A DNA stretch of 6,003 nt. It comes from Bacteroidales bacterium (GTDB lineage: Bacteria; Bacteroidota; Bacteroidia; Bacteroidales; UBA932). This document shows positions 5,957 to 6,003 of the stretch, one piece after another. Under the pieces are notes generated by a model. It was not told the origin of the DNA, ran no database searches, and saw only the letters and a program-made list of their open reading frames with translations. Location: the NCBI GenBank assembly GCA_021443605.1, contig JABUTQ010000052.1, positions 1-6,003 on the forward strand. The letters run 5' to 3'. Within the stretch, counting starts at the first letter, position 1, and each line of letters opens with the position of its first letter. Position numbers and translations under genes: made by a program.

Positions 5957-6003
5957 CGGCTACCTACTTTCCCACTTGGTGTAGCAGTATCATCGGCACG
6001 AGC
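5951..6003 (-). rRNA. rrf: 5S ribosomal RNA, 3' part (partial at right edge)
   Basis: Read on the minus strand, the last 53 bases contain GTGCCGATGATACTGC, then CCAAGTGGGAAAGTAGGTAG and CCGCC. This matches the conserved 3' half of bacterial 5S rRNA: the GCCGAUGGUA-type helix, the GAGAGUAGG-like loop E/helix IV region, and the CUGCC-type closing strand of helix I. The exact 3' end is uncertain by a few bases, because the CCACCT at 5951-5956 belongs both to the probable closing strand of helix I and to the terminator stem. The 5' part, and the 23S and 16S genes, should lie to the right, with the operon transcribed leftward toward ypfJ. Confidence 0.9.

Noticed and set aside
1..6003. CRISPR array, tRNA genes, phage or complete insertion sequence
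   Set aside because: No regularly spaced direct repeats, tRNA-like cloverleaf signatures or transposase/integrase reading frames were seen on either strand.

Overview
The window looks like a chromosomal segment of a Bacteroidales bacterium (Bacteroidota), plausibly an anaerobic gut commensal. Four things point there: a TTG-N21-TAACTTTG promoter that fits the Bacteroidota consensus (TTTG / TAnnTTTG), the lack of clear Shine-Dalgarno sequences, a QueF and an M1 peptidase of Bacteroidales type, and the start of a glycyl radical enzyme, a class that works only without oxygen. The genus cannot be fixed from the sequence. No plasmid, phage or complete transposon genes are present.

Layout, left to right. 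Positions 1-3198 hold a three-gene minus-strand operon, transcribed right to left. It runs from a small glycine-rich protein with one EF-hand/dockerin-type calcium loop (2740-3198), through a lipoprotein M1-family zinc aminopeptidase (228-2711), to the first 73 codons of a glycyl radical enzyme resembling trans-4-hydroxy-L-proline dehydratase (1-221, running off the left edge). The gaps between these genes are 28 and 6 bases. Next comes a compact divergent promoter region (about 3199-3296), in which two promoters overlap around a 7-bp inverted repeat. It drives this operon leftward and queF rightward. queF (3297-3761), the queuosine-pathway nitrile reductase, is the only plus-strand gene.

queF converges, with only 8 bases between stop codons, on a second minus-strand operon. 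That operon consists of a YpfJ-type membrane-anchored zinc metallopeptidase (4854-5711) followed 13 bases later by a Gfo/Idh/MocA-family NAD(P)-dependent oxidoreductase (3770-4840). The 239 bases between ypfJ and the rRNA operon hold the ypfJ promoter region, a MITE-like inverted repeat (5802-5895) and a strong, probably bidirectional, intrinsic terminator (5901-5956). The window ends inside the 3' part of a minus-strand 5S rRNA, so an rRNA operon lies to the right and is transcribed toward this region.

Functionally this is mostly housekeeping and peptide metabolism. The left operon could link release of N-terminal amino acids from peptides at the cell envelope with anaerobic amino-acid (possibly hydroxyproline) catabolism; that link is inference. 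I see no clearly new defence or mobile system. The points most worth a second look are the mixed left operon, the mirror-symmetric divergent promoters, the GGMEH variant of the M1 exopeptidase motif, and the repeat and terminator structure beside the 5S gene.
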